A DNA stretch of 64,000 bases from Chenopodium formosanum (lineage: Eukaryota; Streptophyta; Magnoliopsida; Caryophyllales; Amaranthaceae), in assembly GCA_024500155.1 (NCBI GenBank), contig CM044865.1, positions 37,348,482 through 37,412,481 of the forward strand, given 5' to 3'. Below, one piece after another: positions 33,190-45,943 of the stretch. A model generated the notes under the pieces. It did not search any database and had not been told where the DNA came from. It was given only the letters and a program-made list of their open reading frames with translations. The position numbers and the translations under genes were made by a program. Each line of letters opens with the position of its first letter. Positions within the stretch are counted from its first letter, which is position 1.

Positions 33190-35890
33190 TCAAGGCCGGA
33201 CTTCATTAGTCTGGACTTGATCCGCCTGATCAGCAGTCAGCTCTTCCTCGTCGTCAAAAACCTCATAGCCTTGCTCTAAGGCCCATGCCTTAAAAGGAGG
33301 CGGAGCTTGCTCATTCAGCGCTTGAGCATCATACACCGCAGTGGCATAATAATACCTTAGCTTGAAAACCTCAAACTCTACGTTTGGGTGGAGCAAACTC
33401 CAGGCAATCCGCAGGCGGGCTTCAATGTCTCGCTCATTTTCAGCAACTAGCCGATTTTTCTCTTTGGCAATCTCATCTTGTTGCTTATTCCTTAGCTGAA
33501 CAAGCTCGACACCCAAGCGGCTGACGTCCCACCTTGAGATCTTATTGGGCGTTTTTTAAATCCAGCTCAAGGTTGGAAACCCGATTATTGGCGGCGTCAT
33601 TAGCAGTCGTCAAATTTTTAATCATCTCCTCCCATTGCAACTCAACTGCTTTAATTTCAACATCACACATTATTTTACTATATTGAGCAGAGTTGAGAGC
33701 TTGGGTGGCCCTCTGTTTAGCATCATTTACCTCTTCATGCTTCCGCCTGAAGGGGACCGTTAGCCCGTCTACCCTCAGTATCACCTAAAAAGGTGGGGAT
33801 CAGACGGTTAGCTAAACACTTGAAAATTTTAAAGGAAAAATCTTGAAGTACTAAGTGATTACTAAGTTACCTCAGCCACAAGGCCCTGGATTCTGTCAAA
33901 ATCCACCGCTTATACATCAAGCATAGAATGCTTCTCTGTCCTAGTCAGAGTCCTCACCATCCTCTTGGCAAACGCCTGCATGTCAGGCAGCCCTAAGTGG
34001 GTATCTGCACCAAAAGAAGTACTTGGTGAGAAAGCAGCACAGGCACCGCCCGACTCATGCCGGCTGCTCATCGAACCTCTAGATGGGCTGACCTGAGTCT
34101 TGACTCGCATATAGTCAAGTGGCCAGGAGAATTCGATTCATGTCTTACCTTGGGTGCGAAGCTGAGAAGACTCAACCCCTTCGGTCGCTACAGAGCCGAC
34201 TGCAACAGTGAGTGGCTCGCCACTCTTTGATGTTGTAGAACCATCTGGCTGTTTCCCAGCAACTTGCTCTGAGCTTTTGCTCATAGATTTCATCACAGCC
34301 GGGCTTTTTCCAAGGGTTTTGGGTCGATTTGGGTTGGCTGAAGAGGTAGAGCGAGGAGGGTCTTGCCTTCCCGTCTTTGCCGGGGTTTTGTTTAGATCAT
34401 CCCCCGGCCGCTTGAACAGCTTTGTAGTAGAGCGGGGAATTGATTTGCTTCCACCCTGAAAATGAGAAGCAAGTTATAGTCGGCAAATTTCCAGATCAAG
34501 GGAAAGGGGTACAGCTGGTAAATAACTAAGTTGATGCAAAAGCTAGAAAGCATGGCAGGCGGACTTACCCCTTCTTTCTTAGCCTCCTTGGCCTCCAAGG
34601 TGGCTCTCCTCTCAAGCAAATGCTCCTTTCTCAACTGAACAACCGACTTTGCAGGCGTTTTGTCTAGAGCAACCATGTTCTTTGCGCCTTCTGTAAAAAA
34701 ATAAAAAAAATAAAAAAAAAAGAGAGAGAAAGGAAAAAGTTGGTTACCAATAAAACAGTTAAGATAAGGCATTAATATAGATGGCAAATTTCCGGATGTA
34801 TAGTAAGTTTACCTTGTGGGAACATGGAGCTAAGCCCATAGGCAAAAAGAAAGGCCTCATCCTTTAAAAAGTCCGGATGGGGTATCCAGTTCTTAGAGAC
34901 AATTAATTAGGTCCCATCATCCAAGGGCTCGGTCTTAGTTTCAAAGAATCCGGGCCCCATTATTTGATCATAGGCCCTATAAGGAATTCGAGAAGGGCGC
35001 ATTTCTTCCCAAGTAATGTCGGGTCCTTATTGTACCGGCGCAAGAATTGGTTGTGTACCAACTTGGGAGAGGAGATTAAATAAAACTTCTCCTTCCAGCC
35101 GGACCATTTGGACGGTTTGTCCAAAGACATCAGTTGCTGCAGGGTGGATGGTTAGTGTGTACCACGCCCCATACCCGCCTAGAGCCCGGCTCATGTAGTG
35201 AATATGAGAAAAAGCAGCAAAGCTTGGTTCTATATTTTGAAATTCGCAGGCGGCGATGTAGCTCAGTATGTTGATCCATGAGTTGGGGGTAAGTAGGTAG
35301 ACTCCTAAGTCATACCTCTTCAAAATTCTTTAAATATCCCTATGAAGGGGAAAGCGGAAGCCGCTCTAATCACGGCTTTATAGCAGCCGAAATAGTTGTC
35401 AACATTTTCAATGTTGTCCTCCAGACAATTGTTGCCTCGGCAGGCATAACTTCTATCCTCCGGCCTTCCCTAACCAGATGAGCCTCTATAAAAGCTCGGA
35501 AGCTACTCCTCATGACCGCCAGGTCTCTAGAAAGCATCTTTGTTTGCAAGGGATTTGGTAGGACCGGCCCTCTGCTGCTACTAGTGAGCCGCAATATCCT
35601 CCAGATCAAAGCCCGATGCTTCTGATCCAGATCTTTCGGCAGCTTCCTCACCGCCTAACTCCTCTTCACTTGAGGCTAGGGATGAGGCATCATCATCACC
35701 ACCTGTCTCCACCAGAATTAAGTCATTGGGGGTTGAAGGGGTGCCACCCGGAGAAGATCCCGCCTGCTCCTCCGAACCCTTATATTCCTAATCAGGAATA
35801 ATTTCATTAGCGGGCACTTCCCGAGTGCGTCGCTTTCTAGGCTAGATAGCCATCTGTTTGACTTTGGCCATTGTGTCCTGCATAGACATA
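33190..35890 (-). pseudogene. Antisense extra ORF of Tat element 2, degraded
   Basis: On the minus strand the pieces follow the order seen in element 1. The head is acidic (about 35,890-35,370). The PF04195-type core follows (35323-35027: YDLGVYLLTPNSWINILSYI, then AACEFQNIEPSFAAFSHIHY). The middle is Ser/Lys-rich (34,790-33,910). The end is a coiled coil in two parts (33784-33542 and 33516-33190), closing with an acidic tail (DDEEELTADQADQVQ). Several stops and frame changes are present, and I did not resolve every intron. Comparison with 18307-20966 shows they share a common ancestor but differ strongly, so the two copies are old or belong to subfamilies. Confidence 0.7.
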
Positions 35891-36386
35891 GAGACGGAGG
35901 GGTTCAGGGATAAGCAAAGCAGGTCAGAATGTCCAAAAAAGGCACTCTCGGTTCTAGATTCAGCCGTACCAGGAGACTGGCTGAAAGACCTAGGCAGTGT
36001 CGTGTGTGTCGATTGACCATTTTTATTTTGGAAGTCTAAGCATACAAATAGAAAAGTACAAAAAGCTTGAAGAGAGTAAAGGCGGTTACCTTTTACTTAA
36101 CTCTGAAAATCTGAAAACTGCTACAAACGGTGACCAAATGTGTTCCTCGAAACGCAGACGAAAGTTTTAACACTCGCTATAGGCGGGGGCAGAGTCTCTC
36201 TCTCTAGAATTCTCTTTTTCTCTCTCTAAGAAGTAAAAATGCTTTGTGAAAGTGATAGGAAAGAAGGGGGTAAAACGCTTCTAGGGCATCCCCGTCACAC
36301 CCTAGAAGGTGAATAGTCTTTTTACTGTTCACCACTCCCGGAATGTCGTGTATCATAGGTACCACGTGGCCTGCCACATGCTACTT

Positions 36387-36398
36387 GTGAGGGGCAAA
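36387..36398 (+). promoter_or_regulatory. Polypurine-tract-like sequence before the 3' LTR
   Basis: GTGAGGGGCAAA lies immediately before the LTR start TGTTTTGG. A purine-rich tract in this place would prime plus-strand DNA synthesis. Confidence 0.55.
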
Positions 36399-36884
36399 TG
36401 TTTTGGATAAAAATACCCTGTCCATGTGGACCAATCAGAGAGAGCCACGTGTCCAGCCTAGGTAAGTCCATTTGGGCCAATTCCCAGCTGACACGTGTCA
36501 CCCCAGATATCTTCTAGAATTGCGGCCTTCAAGGCCTAATTCCCAAGAACGTCGCAAGTTGCAAAACGGCGTAGCCCGCCAAATCTAGGTCAAGTGGCTT
36601 AAGATATGGCACTTTTCCCAACAGCCCTATAAATAGGGTGATATCCCCTATTTTGGGGACACATTCAATAATTTATTACACCTACTTTACATTCTCTTAC
36701 ATCAAAGAAAATACCTGAAGATCCTCTTTACTTTCTGCACCTCTTTCATTCTCCTACGCGTTCTAACTTGATCGTCGGAGGCGGAGCCTTTGCCATCCGA
36801 AGTCTTTGTTGTTTTGTAGGTACAGGCGCAGTCGGATCAGTCTCTGAGTTGTAACTCTCCCGAGGGACAAAAACACCCAAAAAA
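36399..36884 (+). mobile_element. 3' LTR of Tat element 2
   Basis: It starts TGTTTTGGATAAAAATACCC and ends GAGGGACAAAAACACCC plus an A-run, about 486 bp. TATA-type CCCTATAAATAGGG lies near 36,623-36,636. It aligns with the solo LTR at 44583-45076 along its length, including GCGGCCTTCAAGG, GGTCAAGTG, and GGGGACACATT after the TATA box. The final CA is blurred by the A-run. Confidence 0.8.
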
Positions 36885-36885
36885 A

Positions 36886-37066
36886 AGTAATGTAAAACCA
36901 TGTATGGATACAATTTTCTACTGAGATCTTCTAATAAATTAATCTTCAACAAACCACCAAAACCAATATCAGTAACATCATCTATTTGTTTTTCAGTGAA
37001 TAATTTAACCATCTTGTTGATTGTTGAAGTAATACATTGGCTTCCAATAGAAATGTTTGACAAACC
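36886..37066 (-). pseudogene. Exon-like fragment of an unidentified plant protein
   Basis: A minus-strand frame reads NKMVKLFTEKQIDDVTDIGF followed by GGLLKINL. The 'T-E-K-Q…V..IGFG.LL' pattern recalls the N-terminal part of some transposon-associated plant proteins linked to Ulp1-type proteases. No other domain is present, so the assignment is weak. Confidence 0.3.
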
Positions 37067-37239
37067 ATCTTCTACAATATTGCTGAAAATTAATCAATTA
37101 AAAAATGTTAAATAAAGAACAACACATTTCCATTTTGAATCAAGAATATGTAAAATGAAATACCTAAAATAGAATCATTCCTTTACAATTTTTCTTTTTT
37201 GTATTAAAAAAAAAAGGAAAAGTAAAATCATAAACTAAA

Positions 37240-38930
37240 AAGAAAACATATAACTCAACAATGAAACATTTCATACAAACCAAATAAATTATATAAGTTA
37301 ACTAAAATAACAAATAATCCAAATTATATTTTCATTTGTTGCCTTATGTGTTTCATGTGTTAGTTGATATGTATTAGCAAAATACATTAACTAAATCATA
37401 TCAGCCAACATAATAAAACATATAAGATAAATAAGATAACAATTCATCCATTTTAGAAACATATAAGCTAACAAACAGAGAATATCAACAAATAAAGAAA
37501 ATCATATAAGCATCAATATTAATATAAATATATCAGCCGAACAAAAAAAAAATATAAGCTAACAAACATAAAAAAAAAAATAAGACAACTTAAAAAACAT
37601 TTGAGATAACCAAATAAAAAAAAAAAAGAGAAATCTCAGCGAACAAAAGATACATATAAGCCAACTGATTGAACATATAAGCCAACAAATAAAACATAAA
37701 ATCCAATAAAAGTAACATGTAAGCTAACAAATTAATCATATCAGTTAATAAAATGAATCATATAAGTCAACAATTAAAATATACATAACAACCAAAAAAA
37801 ATAAATATATAAGTCAACTAAAAAAACATAAAAGCCAAATGATGTCTGATATTAGCCAACAGAAGAGATAATAAAACATATCAATCAACAAAAAAGATAT
37901 TATATTAGCCAGCCCAAAAACCATATCATCCAACAGAAGAAAAATATCATCCAACATATTATACATATCAACCAACAAACAGAGAATATCAGCACATAGA
38001 GAAATCATACAAACCATCACTATAAACAAATAAATCATATAAGCTAACATAGATTAAAAATAAGTCTACTTTAAAAACATGTAAGATAACAAATAAAGTA
38101 TATATCAAATATTAAACAGAACATATCGGCCACAAAGAGAACATTTAAGCAACCTAAGAGATACATATAAGCCAACAAGAGGAGTATATCAGCCAACAAA
38201 ACATACATATCAGCCAACAAAAGGAGTATATCAACAAACAAAAGATACATATAAGCCAACAAAGGAAGTGTATCAACCAACAAATGAAGTGTATCAACTT
38301 ACAAAAAAAAAGGCAACGCAAGAAATTAAACATATTAACTACCAAAATGAAACATATAAGCCAACAATTAAAATACTCATAACAGCCAACAAAATAAATA
38401 TATCAGTCAACTAAAGAAGCATAAAAGCCAAATGTTTTCTAATATCAACCAACTCAAAAACCAAATCATCCAATATATGAAACATATTAGCCAACACATG
38501 AATTATATCAGCCAACAAATGAAGTGTATCAGTCAACAAAAAGAATATATTAGCCAACTCAAAAACCAAATCATCCAACATATGAAATATATCGGCCAAC
38601 ACATGAAACATATAAGCCAACAAGTAAAATATCAATCAATTCATAAAACAAAAAAGTATTCAAACGACCAAATAGAATATATAAACCAAATATATATAAC
38701 ATATTATCCAACTAAATAAATTAATAATATAACTTAAATAACAAATCAGCCAACTTAAAAACATATAGGGTAACAATTAGTGTATAATAGATCATAAAAA
38801 AGATTATATTACAAAACCCAAAAACCATCTCATCCAACAAAGAAAAAATATTAGCCAACACATTATACATAACAGCCAACAAATTTAGAGTATCAGCAAA
38901 TAACGAAATCATACAAACCATCAATATAAA
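37240..38930. repeat. AT-rich degenerate minisatellite of ATATNAGCCAACAAA-type units
   Basis: About 1.7 kb made of irregular 20-25 bp units around the words CATATAAGCCAACAA and TATCAGCCAACA. The best-ordered part is 38,150-38,640. Because the unit is often close to 21 or 24 bp, the minus strand shows repetitive hydrophobic frames, which I take as by-products. Confidence 0.75.
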
Positions 38931-38939
38931 TAAATAAAT

Positions 38940-38941
<2 letters not shown>

Positions 38942-38973
<32 letters not shown>
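38942..38973. repeat. (TA)n microsatellite
   Basis: A pure run of about 16 TA dinucleotides follows the minisatellite. Length is likely to vary between individuals. Confidence 0.95.
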
Positions 38974-38975
<2 letters not shown>

Positions 38976-41361
38976 AACTAATCTGGTGTGTTGATCGTCC
39001 TTGATCCAATGGCTGACATCCCACCCGCGTTTTTCATTTCAGTAATGGCATTTTGGTAATTTTGCCACTTTGAATGACCTCCTTTCTTTTTCTTTCTCTT
39101 CCTTTCATTTTCTTTCTCTTTCTCTTCCTTTCATTTTCTTTCTCTTCGTGTCCTCATTTTCTCTCTCTAACATCGAGCTCTCCACCGCTACTGAGTTCTT
39201 CGATTTAGCGATTTTTTTTCTTAGATTTTTTGGTTTTGATCTTCAACTACATCGTATTCTTCAATTTTTTTCATTCATTGAGGTAATTTTGTAATTATAT
39301 TTGTATTTTGTTTGTTTATTTTGATTGTATTGTTTATTTTGAGTTGAGTTTTTCGATTTAGGGTATTTTATTGTAATTTTTCTTAATTTTTGCTTATTAA
39401 TTAGTATAATTTGTTAATGTTTTAAATTTACTTTTTGCTTTCAATCATTAAATTTTCATTATTAATTTTACTTAATTCTTATAACTTCATGTTTTTTAGT
39501 TTCTTCATGTTTTTAATTTTTTTTTTATTTACTTTATGCTTTGAGGCATCTACTTTTTAGTATATCTGTAGACACCTAAAAATGTCTCCCCAAAACCAAA
39601 CCCGATGATGAACAACCTTTCACCGCCATTATTGGTCGGGTTGAGTATTTAATCTTGGAGTGCTTAAATCCATATTTCCATTTCGTAGAACCAACCCAAC
39701 TCCTATCCCATTTCCCCAAACCATAACTTATTTTCCTCTTTTCGTGCCTTTAAACCCAAAATAATTCATTTCGTGTCCTTTAAAATCATTCATTTCGTGT
39801 CCTTTTTATAAAAATGTTTAGTCCAGTTTATTTTGGTCCATTATCTGGGTTCAATGATTGAATAGTTGGATGGATCTTTAAAAGAACTTTCCAACAATAT
39901 ATTATTAGCCCAAATTCGAGTTATAACGAATAAGTTATGGTCAAAATATTAAATTGAACCCAAACTGAACCTAAGCCCACCTTACCTACGACCCAATGAT
40001 CATGTGGAGAGTCCAAATTATTTAATCCCATTCCTAAACAAATTAGGATTAATTAGAAGCTTCTATAAGTTTCTAAAAGATCTTAATTATCCTTTTTGAA
40101 ACGATAAGATTAAAGAGTTTGAAATTGAATAAAACATTTCTTTTTGAAAGTCCTATTTCTATTCAAATTGAGGGACGTTCAAAGATAGACATATATTATT
40201 TTCGTGTCTCATATTTTTTATCCAAATCTTATATTGTTGGATAGCCCTTGAAATTATCTTTTTGATATATTATAATATCAATTCCGAGCTATAACGGAAA
40301 ATATATGAATAAAATGTAAAACTCTATCAAAAACTGACACCGTCTCACTATTTTGGCCATATCTTTTATTCTATAAGATACTTTAATCTGATTTTAATTG
40401 TGTTAGAAAGTAGACTTCAAGAGCTTTCCAACGATATCTTATTTATCTTATTGCAATTTCTGGATCAAAAGATATAATAAAAACAAAAACCGCAAAAACT
40501 GCAGTCTATCGAGTTTTATTCCGATTTAATTCGGATCTTATCTTGTTTTTTCGACCCTTCTTTTTTCTCTACTAGTTGTCCCATCGTGCGCAACGCGCGC
40601 GATAGTCCAAAATGGTTAATATTGGGTGTTGATATTGTTGATTGTTTTTCTTAGTTTTAATTTCTGTATATACTTTGAGAATTTAGTGTTTTCCTTTAAA
40701 TGTAGGAATAATTTGTATTGTATAATGAAATAAAGTATGTTTTTTTTATAAAAATAAGTGGTATTACAATCTCACAATAATGATATTTTAATGTATTGGT
40801 TAAATATATACTTCGTATTGTGTAAGTAAGATGTGCGTATCAGTTATGATTACTTTAATAAAATAAAAAAAACAAAAAAAAATCGAGTGATTTTAAAGTG
40901 TGTGTAAATGTTTTGCTAGTTGTAAGTGGAAACTTTCGTGCCTTTTTTTTAAAGACGAAAAAAGTTTAAAATTTTGAGTGAACCATTCAAACTTAGAAGC
41001 CTATGTTACTGAATGATTTTTCGGCGCGATATTTTTGTGGTACGCTAATTTTGTACTAATTAGATTGTACATATATATTTTCAGCTTTTTTGCTATATTT
41101 AAAATGTTCTCATTCTTATTCTTGTGTAGTACATTTGCAGTGTTTTTACAAACAAAATAAGAAGAAACATGTATTACGATTTTCAATGGCACTAATTCAT
41201 TGTTGCAAGTTGCAGATGAAGAGACACGAAATTGACATAATGGTTTCATTTTGCTATTTATTTCTTTTTTTAAGCAATTTTCTTAGTGAAATTCTTCTTC
41301 CTAAAAACGATCTCAAAGAGACACCCTTTGAGTTCCTCTGAATTTTCATCTGCTGCTTAAA
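38974..41361. other. Non-coding region with CT-rich tract and LTR-like start
   Basis: A TTTCTTTCTCTTCC-type tract lies at 39,075-39,160. A sequence starting TGTAGACACCTAAAAATGTC at 39,567 looks like the 5' end of an LTR, but I see no matching end. No gene is recognised. A Helitron-like terminus at 40,566 is listed separately. Confidence 0.4.
40566..40612 (+). mobile_element. Helitron-like 5' terminus (candidate)
   Basis: TCTCTACTAGTTGTCCCATC followed by GTGCGCAACGCGCGCG resembles plant Helitron 5' ends, which start TC and contain a CTA-rich step followed by a GCGC-rich block. Helitrons often carry host exons, and B3-like and RPA-like exons do follow within 8 kb. I found no convincing 3' hairpin plus CTRR end, so the element is not delimited. 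Confidence 0.35.
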
Positions 41362-42110
41362 ATGGCTGATATTAATGGTGGTTCCTCGTCAAAGTTTCCT
41401 GATGTTTCAAGCGAACATGAGAATTCGTATTTAAAGTCGATTGCTAGGAGGAAAGCTGAACTCAAAGATTCCATAGCCGTGAATTTGCATGTCCGTACAG
41501 AGGCTGATCGGAGATGTGATGTTTTACGACGGGAGTTGGCTGAGTTGGAGGTTGAGATGTCTCAGTTTAAGGATTTTGAAAAAAAAAAGATCAGGGCATA
41601 AGAGGGTTAGGGTTGATAGTGACTGTGTTGGTGTTATAGATGTTGTTAGTGGTAGTGATGGTGAGGCGGAAGTTGGTTCTAAGTCAAAGGTGTCTAGGTC
41701 CGTGGGTGTCGCAGGAGAGACGTCTAGTGTGGTGGTTAATGTCGAGGGTGGGGTTGTTGACATGGAGATTTCCTCAGATGATGAGGATGGTCAGTTTATT
41801 GCAGAGGTTCCTTGTCGAGTTGCTGAGGAGGTACAAGGGGAAGGTGCTGATCAGGCTGCTTTAGTGGTTCATCAGGAACCACTAGTGGTTCATGAGGAAG
41901 TTCAACCTAAAAAAGAAGAGTAACAGGAAGAAGATGAGGAAGAAGATGAGGAGGAAGATGAGGAAGGAGATGAGGATGAGGTACAAGACGAGGAAGAAGA
42001 AGACGAAGAGGACGAGGAGGGTGAGCCTCAATAAGAGCATGTTCATGGGAAAGTGTTTGAAGAAGAGGCGGGGATGATGATGATGAGGGACAAGAAGTGG
42101 ATCTGTGTAG
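41362..42110 (+). pseudogene. Acidic coiled-coil protein, frameshifted
   Basis: The frame from ATG 41362 gives a helical N-terminus (RRKAELKDSIAVNLHVRTEA, RRELAELEVEMSQFKDFEKK). It ends at 41601 after an A10 run. A frame shifted at that run continues as RSGHKRVRVDSDCVGVIDVV and on to a very acidic tail rich in EEDE, with TAA stops at 41921-41923 and about 42,031. A one-base change in the A-run would join the parts, so I read it as one degraded gene. The function is unknown. The B3-like exons downstream on the same strand could belong to the same former gene. Confidence 0.5.
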
Positions 42111-43180
42111 TTTAATGTAGATTCCGAGGATGATTTTGGAGATAACATATATCATTACTCTCCAGGGGATTATGATCTAGATTCGGAAGCATTCAAGTTT
42201 CCCTCGCCCTAGTAGTTCGGGTAGTAGTTTGTTTAGGTGTTTTTTTTTTTTTTTTGGCAAGCTTTTGAAGTTTAGATCATAGGTTTTTATATTAGTTTGA
42301 AGTTGTTAGTAACTGTTTAGTTTCTTAGATGTAAATCTATATATCTTTATTAGGTAGTAGGTTGTAATTGAAAATTCTAAGTAAATGAATTATGGTTAAT
42401 ATTCAAATTATTGTTTTTGGAGTTCTGTTTTGTTTTGTTTCTTTGTTTTAAAAATAATATATGTATCTTTTGCAACATTGTGTGTTGTGATAGTATTTTG
42501 AGATGTGTTATTGGTTTTGTCATGGAATGCTTTTATTTTTCTTCCAAAAGATTTGTTGTTTTGAACTTGTATGGCTTATTAGGATCATTTTGCATTTCAA
42601 GCAAATTTATGTTGTGATTAGCTATCTTGAAAATACTGATGAGAGTGTCGAGGGAATCAAAAATGAGGTCTGACTTAACTATTGTGGCGGAGTGGTAGAA
42701 GCTTTAATAATTTTAGACTATTTGAGTACTCTTAAGTATTGGATCAGAAGTTTTAGTGGTGACACAATTCAAAGGTTGTCTAATGCTATACATGCTTCTA
42801 GAGAAACTAAGTTATAAAAGCTTTAAAAGGTTAATATTTGTAGCATGTTTTTGTCTTACTTTTAATGTTGGATCCATGGAACTTGATGCTAGGTATAGAA
42901 TGTCAGCTTTTGAAAAAAATGGGTCTTTTCCTAAATTTTAGGTCTTTTGATTAAGTTTCATATCAATCTACAAAGTCTGAATCAAAAACTCCTACATTTA
43001 TGCCTTTAGATGAGTGTGATCAGGTTGCATGAGCTCTTAAGTCAAATATTTATGTTAGAGATGTTATTATAATAAATTGCATGTTTGACTCATGCTTAAA
43101 CTCTTCTATTGTTAGTTGAAATTCTGGATATAAATTGAATACTTCTGTATATATTTTTTCTGGTCTTGTGGTCTTTTTGG
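42111..43180. other. AT-rich, no recognised gene
   Basis: T-rich sequence with short frames only; probably intron or decayed sequence between the acidic ORF and the first B3-like module. Confidence 0.4.
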
Positions 43181-43189
43181 GTAAGGATG

Positions 43190-43705
43190 GTAAAAAAAAA
43201 TGTGGGCAAAAGCCTATGATTCAAGGTTCGTCGTCTTCGATGATTGAGGCAAATGCTTGGGCAAATAGTATGCCAGCTAGCTGTGAAGGGGCAGATTTTC
43301 ATTTTGTATTTCTGAGTGCTACCATTCAAATGGAATTATTGTATGTGTTGTTTGGAAAATTGAATTTATAATGTAGTTTGCTTATGTTTTAGTCAATTAT
43401 ATATTTTTTTTTATTGACACGTTTTTGCGATGCAGAATGTTCCATTAGATTTTGCTAGAGAGCATTTTCGTAGACTGATGTTCAAACGAATGATGTTGAT
43501 ATTGCGACTTTATCATACAGAGTTCAAAACCAAATTGAAGATAAAGACTTACGATGGAATAATGGTGCAATGTTTTATTAAGGATGGAGTTGATGCAGTG
43601 ATCGATGAGTACGAAGTTCAGGTTGATGAAGGTGCTGTAATTGAGCTTTTGCAGCGGAATCCTATTCTTTTATATATAAATTTACAACTGAGTACTGATT
43701 CTTGA
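43190..43705 (+). pseudogene. B3-domain-like module 1 (two exons)
   Basis: The first exon ends around ADFHFVFLSATIQ. After an intron ending TGCGATGCAG at about 43,435 the second exon reads NVPLDFAREHFRRLMFKRMM and ends near 43,705. The NVPxDFAxxHF step after an 'F-x-F' strand is the pattern of plant B3 DNA-binding domains, which recognise short DNA sites in transcription factors of the REM, ARF and ABI3 groups. The match is partial and lacks the later GW...F motif, so DNA binding is unproven. It is closely related in layout to module 2. Confidence 0.5.
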
Positions 43706-44582
43706 TGTATTAATATTGTAGGCAAGATTGTTGAACTTGTTATATCTAATGATTTAATTAATTTAAAATTTTTGATGATTTTGGTATTTTTATTTTATAT
43801 AGTTTTGTAAAGCTTAAGTTTTACATGACTTGATGTTTATTGTTTTTAGTTTTGTTTGAGATTTTTCTACATTTATTAATCAAATATTTCATTTTTCAAA
43901 TTGTCACTACTTGTATTGATGTATTTGTTTTTCTGTCCATATTTAGGAGTTTTTTTAGATCTACAGAGAAAGAAATGTATAATTTAGTGATTTAAAGAAA
44001 AAGAAATGTATAAAGGAGGAAAAAAAAAGGTTGTGAGATAAAGTAAGGGGGGATGTAGTGATGATTTAAGAGAAAAAAGAGGTTCTGAGATTGAGAGAGG
44101 GGGGGATATAGTGATAATATAGAACGCAATTAAGATATCTAGGGGAAGATGGCAGAGTTGGTTAGTGATGAGTAATAACTTGGAAATGCTAAATATCAAG
44201 GTGTTTAGAGAGTATAATATCAGAAAATTTATGTTTGAATGGTATATACTGTGGCTTGTTAGTTTTCTAGTTTTCAGAGTTTAAGGCTAGAAAATATGAG
44301 TAAAATCACATATAGGACAGTAATGTAAATGCATGCACAAATCAGAAAAAAAAAACTTAGTGAAATATTAAAAACATTTCAAACATTTAGGTTGTTTTTA
44401 TGACATTTAAAACATTACTGTTTAGTTGTCTTTAAATAACTTGTCAAAGGTGTCAATATCTTCAACTTAGGCTCCCCTTTCCGTTGTCTGATTGCAGTAG
44501 TCATAAGCTATAAGTTAGACAAGGAGTTAAGAGTGTTAAGCTTAATGAAAAGTTTGTTGATAGGTAATGCTAAAAATGAATC
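43706..44582. other. AT-rich spacer
   Basis: No gene recognised. GGGGGGATRTAGTGAT occurs twice (about 44,048 and 44,100), a small imperfect duplication. Confidence 0.4.
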
Positions 44583-45076
44583 TGTTTAGGGTAAAAATAC
44601 CCAAGACAAGTGGACCAATGAGAGGAGGCCACGTGGTAAGCTCAGAATGGCTCAAGTGGCCCAATATCCTCTTGACACGTGGCCCCCTCAGATAGGCTTC
44701 TGAAATGGCGGCCTTCAAGGGCCCAAATCCCTAGAAGCTCCATAAAACGGCGCAGCCCACTAAAATCTAGGTCAAGTGACCTAGATAGGGGCACATTCTC
44801 CAACGACCCTATAAATAGGGAGATATTTCCCCATTTTGGGGACACATTGAATCATTTATTACACCTACTTTCTCTCTCATCAGAGAATCACCTGAGTTTG
44901 GAATCCAAGCAGATCCCCACCTAAATTTTCTCACTCTTTATTCTCTTTCAAGTTACTAACTTGATCTTCAGAGGCGGAGCTCCAACCACCCGGAGTCTCC
45001 GTTGTTTTGTAGGTACAACTCAGTCGGACCACTCTTTGTGACGTAACTCTCCCGAGGGACAAAAACACCCAAAACA
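44583..45076 (+). mobile_element. Solo LTR of the Tat family
   Basis: It begins TGTTTAGGGTAAAAATACCC and ends CACCCAAAACA, 494 bp, with CCCTATAAATAGGG at about 44,807-44,820. It is flanked by GAATC (44578-44582) and GAATG (45077-45081), a 5-bp target duplication with one mismatch. No internal retroelement sequence is attached, so the element was lost by recombination between its LTRs. It separates the two B3-like modules. Confidence 0.88.
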
Positions 45077-45940
45077 GAATGCTTAATAATTAGAGTGCGA
45101 GGCCTAATCAAGAGACTGTTTGAAAAAGGATCCAAATTTGTAAAGTCAATTTGCTTTACACATCAGTGGTTTGTTGAGTGTGTAGATAATTTAAAAGAGT
45201 TGATTTTTTTAGCCCTTGATTTCTAATTCTGATGCAGAACTCTTAGTTTTAGAAGATAATATTGGTTTAGATTGTTTTGTGTGAATGTGCCGACAAGGAG
45301 TCTTTCTACTCTTCTCTGTATGAATGTTGTAATTGCTATTTGATTCTATCTCACATCACAATTTGTCCATGAATACAGATTTTGGCATTTATTTATATTA
45401 TTGTAAGTTAAATGAAAATTTAGTTGACTATTAAGGAATTTACTTGACTTTATGTTTTTATTGTTGTTATTATTGGTGAAATGGAATCTGAAGTTACATT
45501 TGTATTGTGAAGATTACTTGTACAAGTGTTAGTTTTAGTTCAGACTTGAATTTAATTAATGGTGTTGTAGTTTCAAAGTTTTGACTTAGCTTATATATTG
45601 AATAATTTTATGAAGGGTATGAAGTATTTTAAGTTAATCTATTACATATACTTACATTTTAATTCATTTGTTTCGAGTTCTATGTATTCTGACATTAGAA
45701 ATTTCCATGGACAAAATCTTTCTTTCATTTGCCACTCTATATGAAAATGATATTCAGCAACATGAAAAATTAGTATGCATTCTTGTTTCTATTTTTGTTT
45801 TTTGTAGTTGTATTGTTATTACTAATTTGTGCTATTTAATTCATTTTGTTGATGATTAGTTTTTGGAATTTTGATTTTTGATTTTGATTTTGTGCTTGTA
45901 CTGTGGTGTGTGTTTCTTGTGTGCCTCTAAATAGCATATT
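45077..45940. other. AT-rich spacer
   Basis: No gene recognised; probably intron or intergenic sequence before the second B3-like module. Confidence 0.4.
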
Positions 45941-45943
45941 CCA

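Larger units (their letters stand above)
32540..36884 (+). mobile_element. Tat-lineage element 2, truncated: spacer, antisense ORF and 3' LTR only
   Basis: This is a second member of the same family as element 1, in the opposite orientation. The order on the plus strand is hairpin spacer, antisense ORF (minus strand), polypurine-like tract, LTR. No gag or pol is left. The antisense ORF keeps the same LTPNSWINIL-type core, and the LTR shares TATA, U3 words and 3' end with the copies at 28.2 and 44.6 kb. The left edge is approximate. Confidence 0.75.

Noticed and set aside
37814..38635. Minus-strand hydrophobic frames (LLADMYVLLADILLL-type) as membrane proteins
   Set aside because: They follow the minisatellite period and have no variety outside it.
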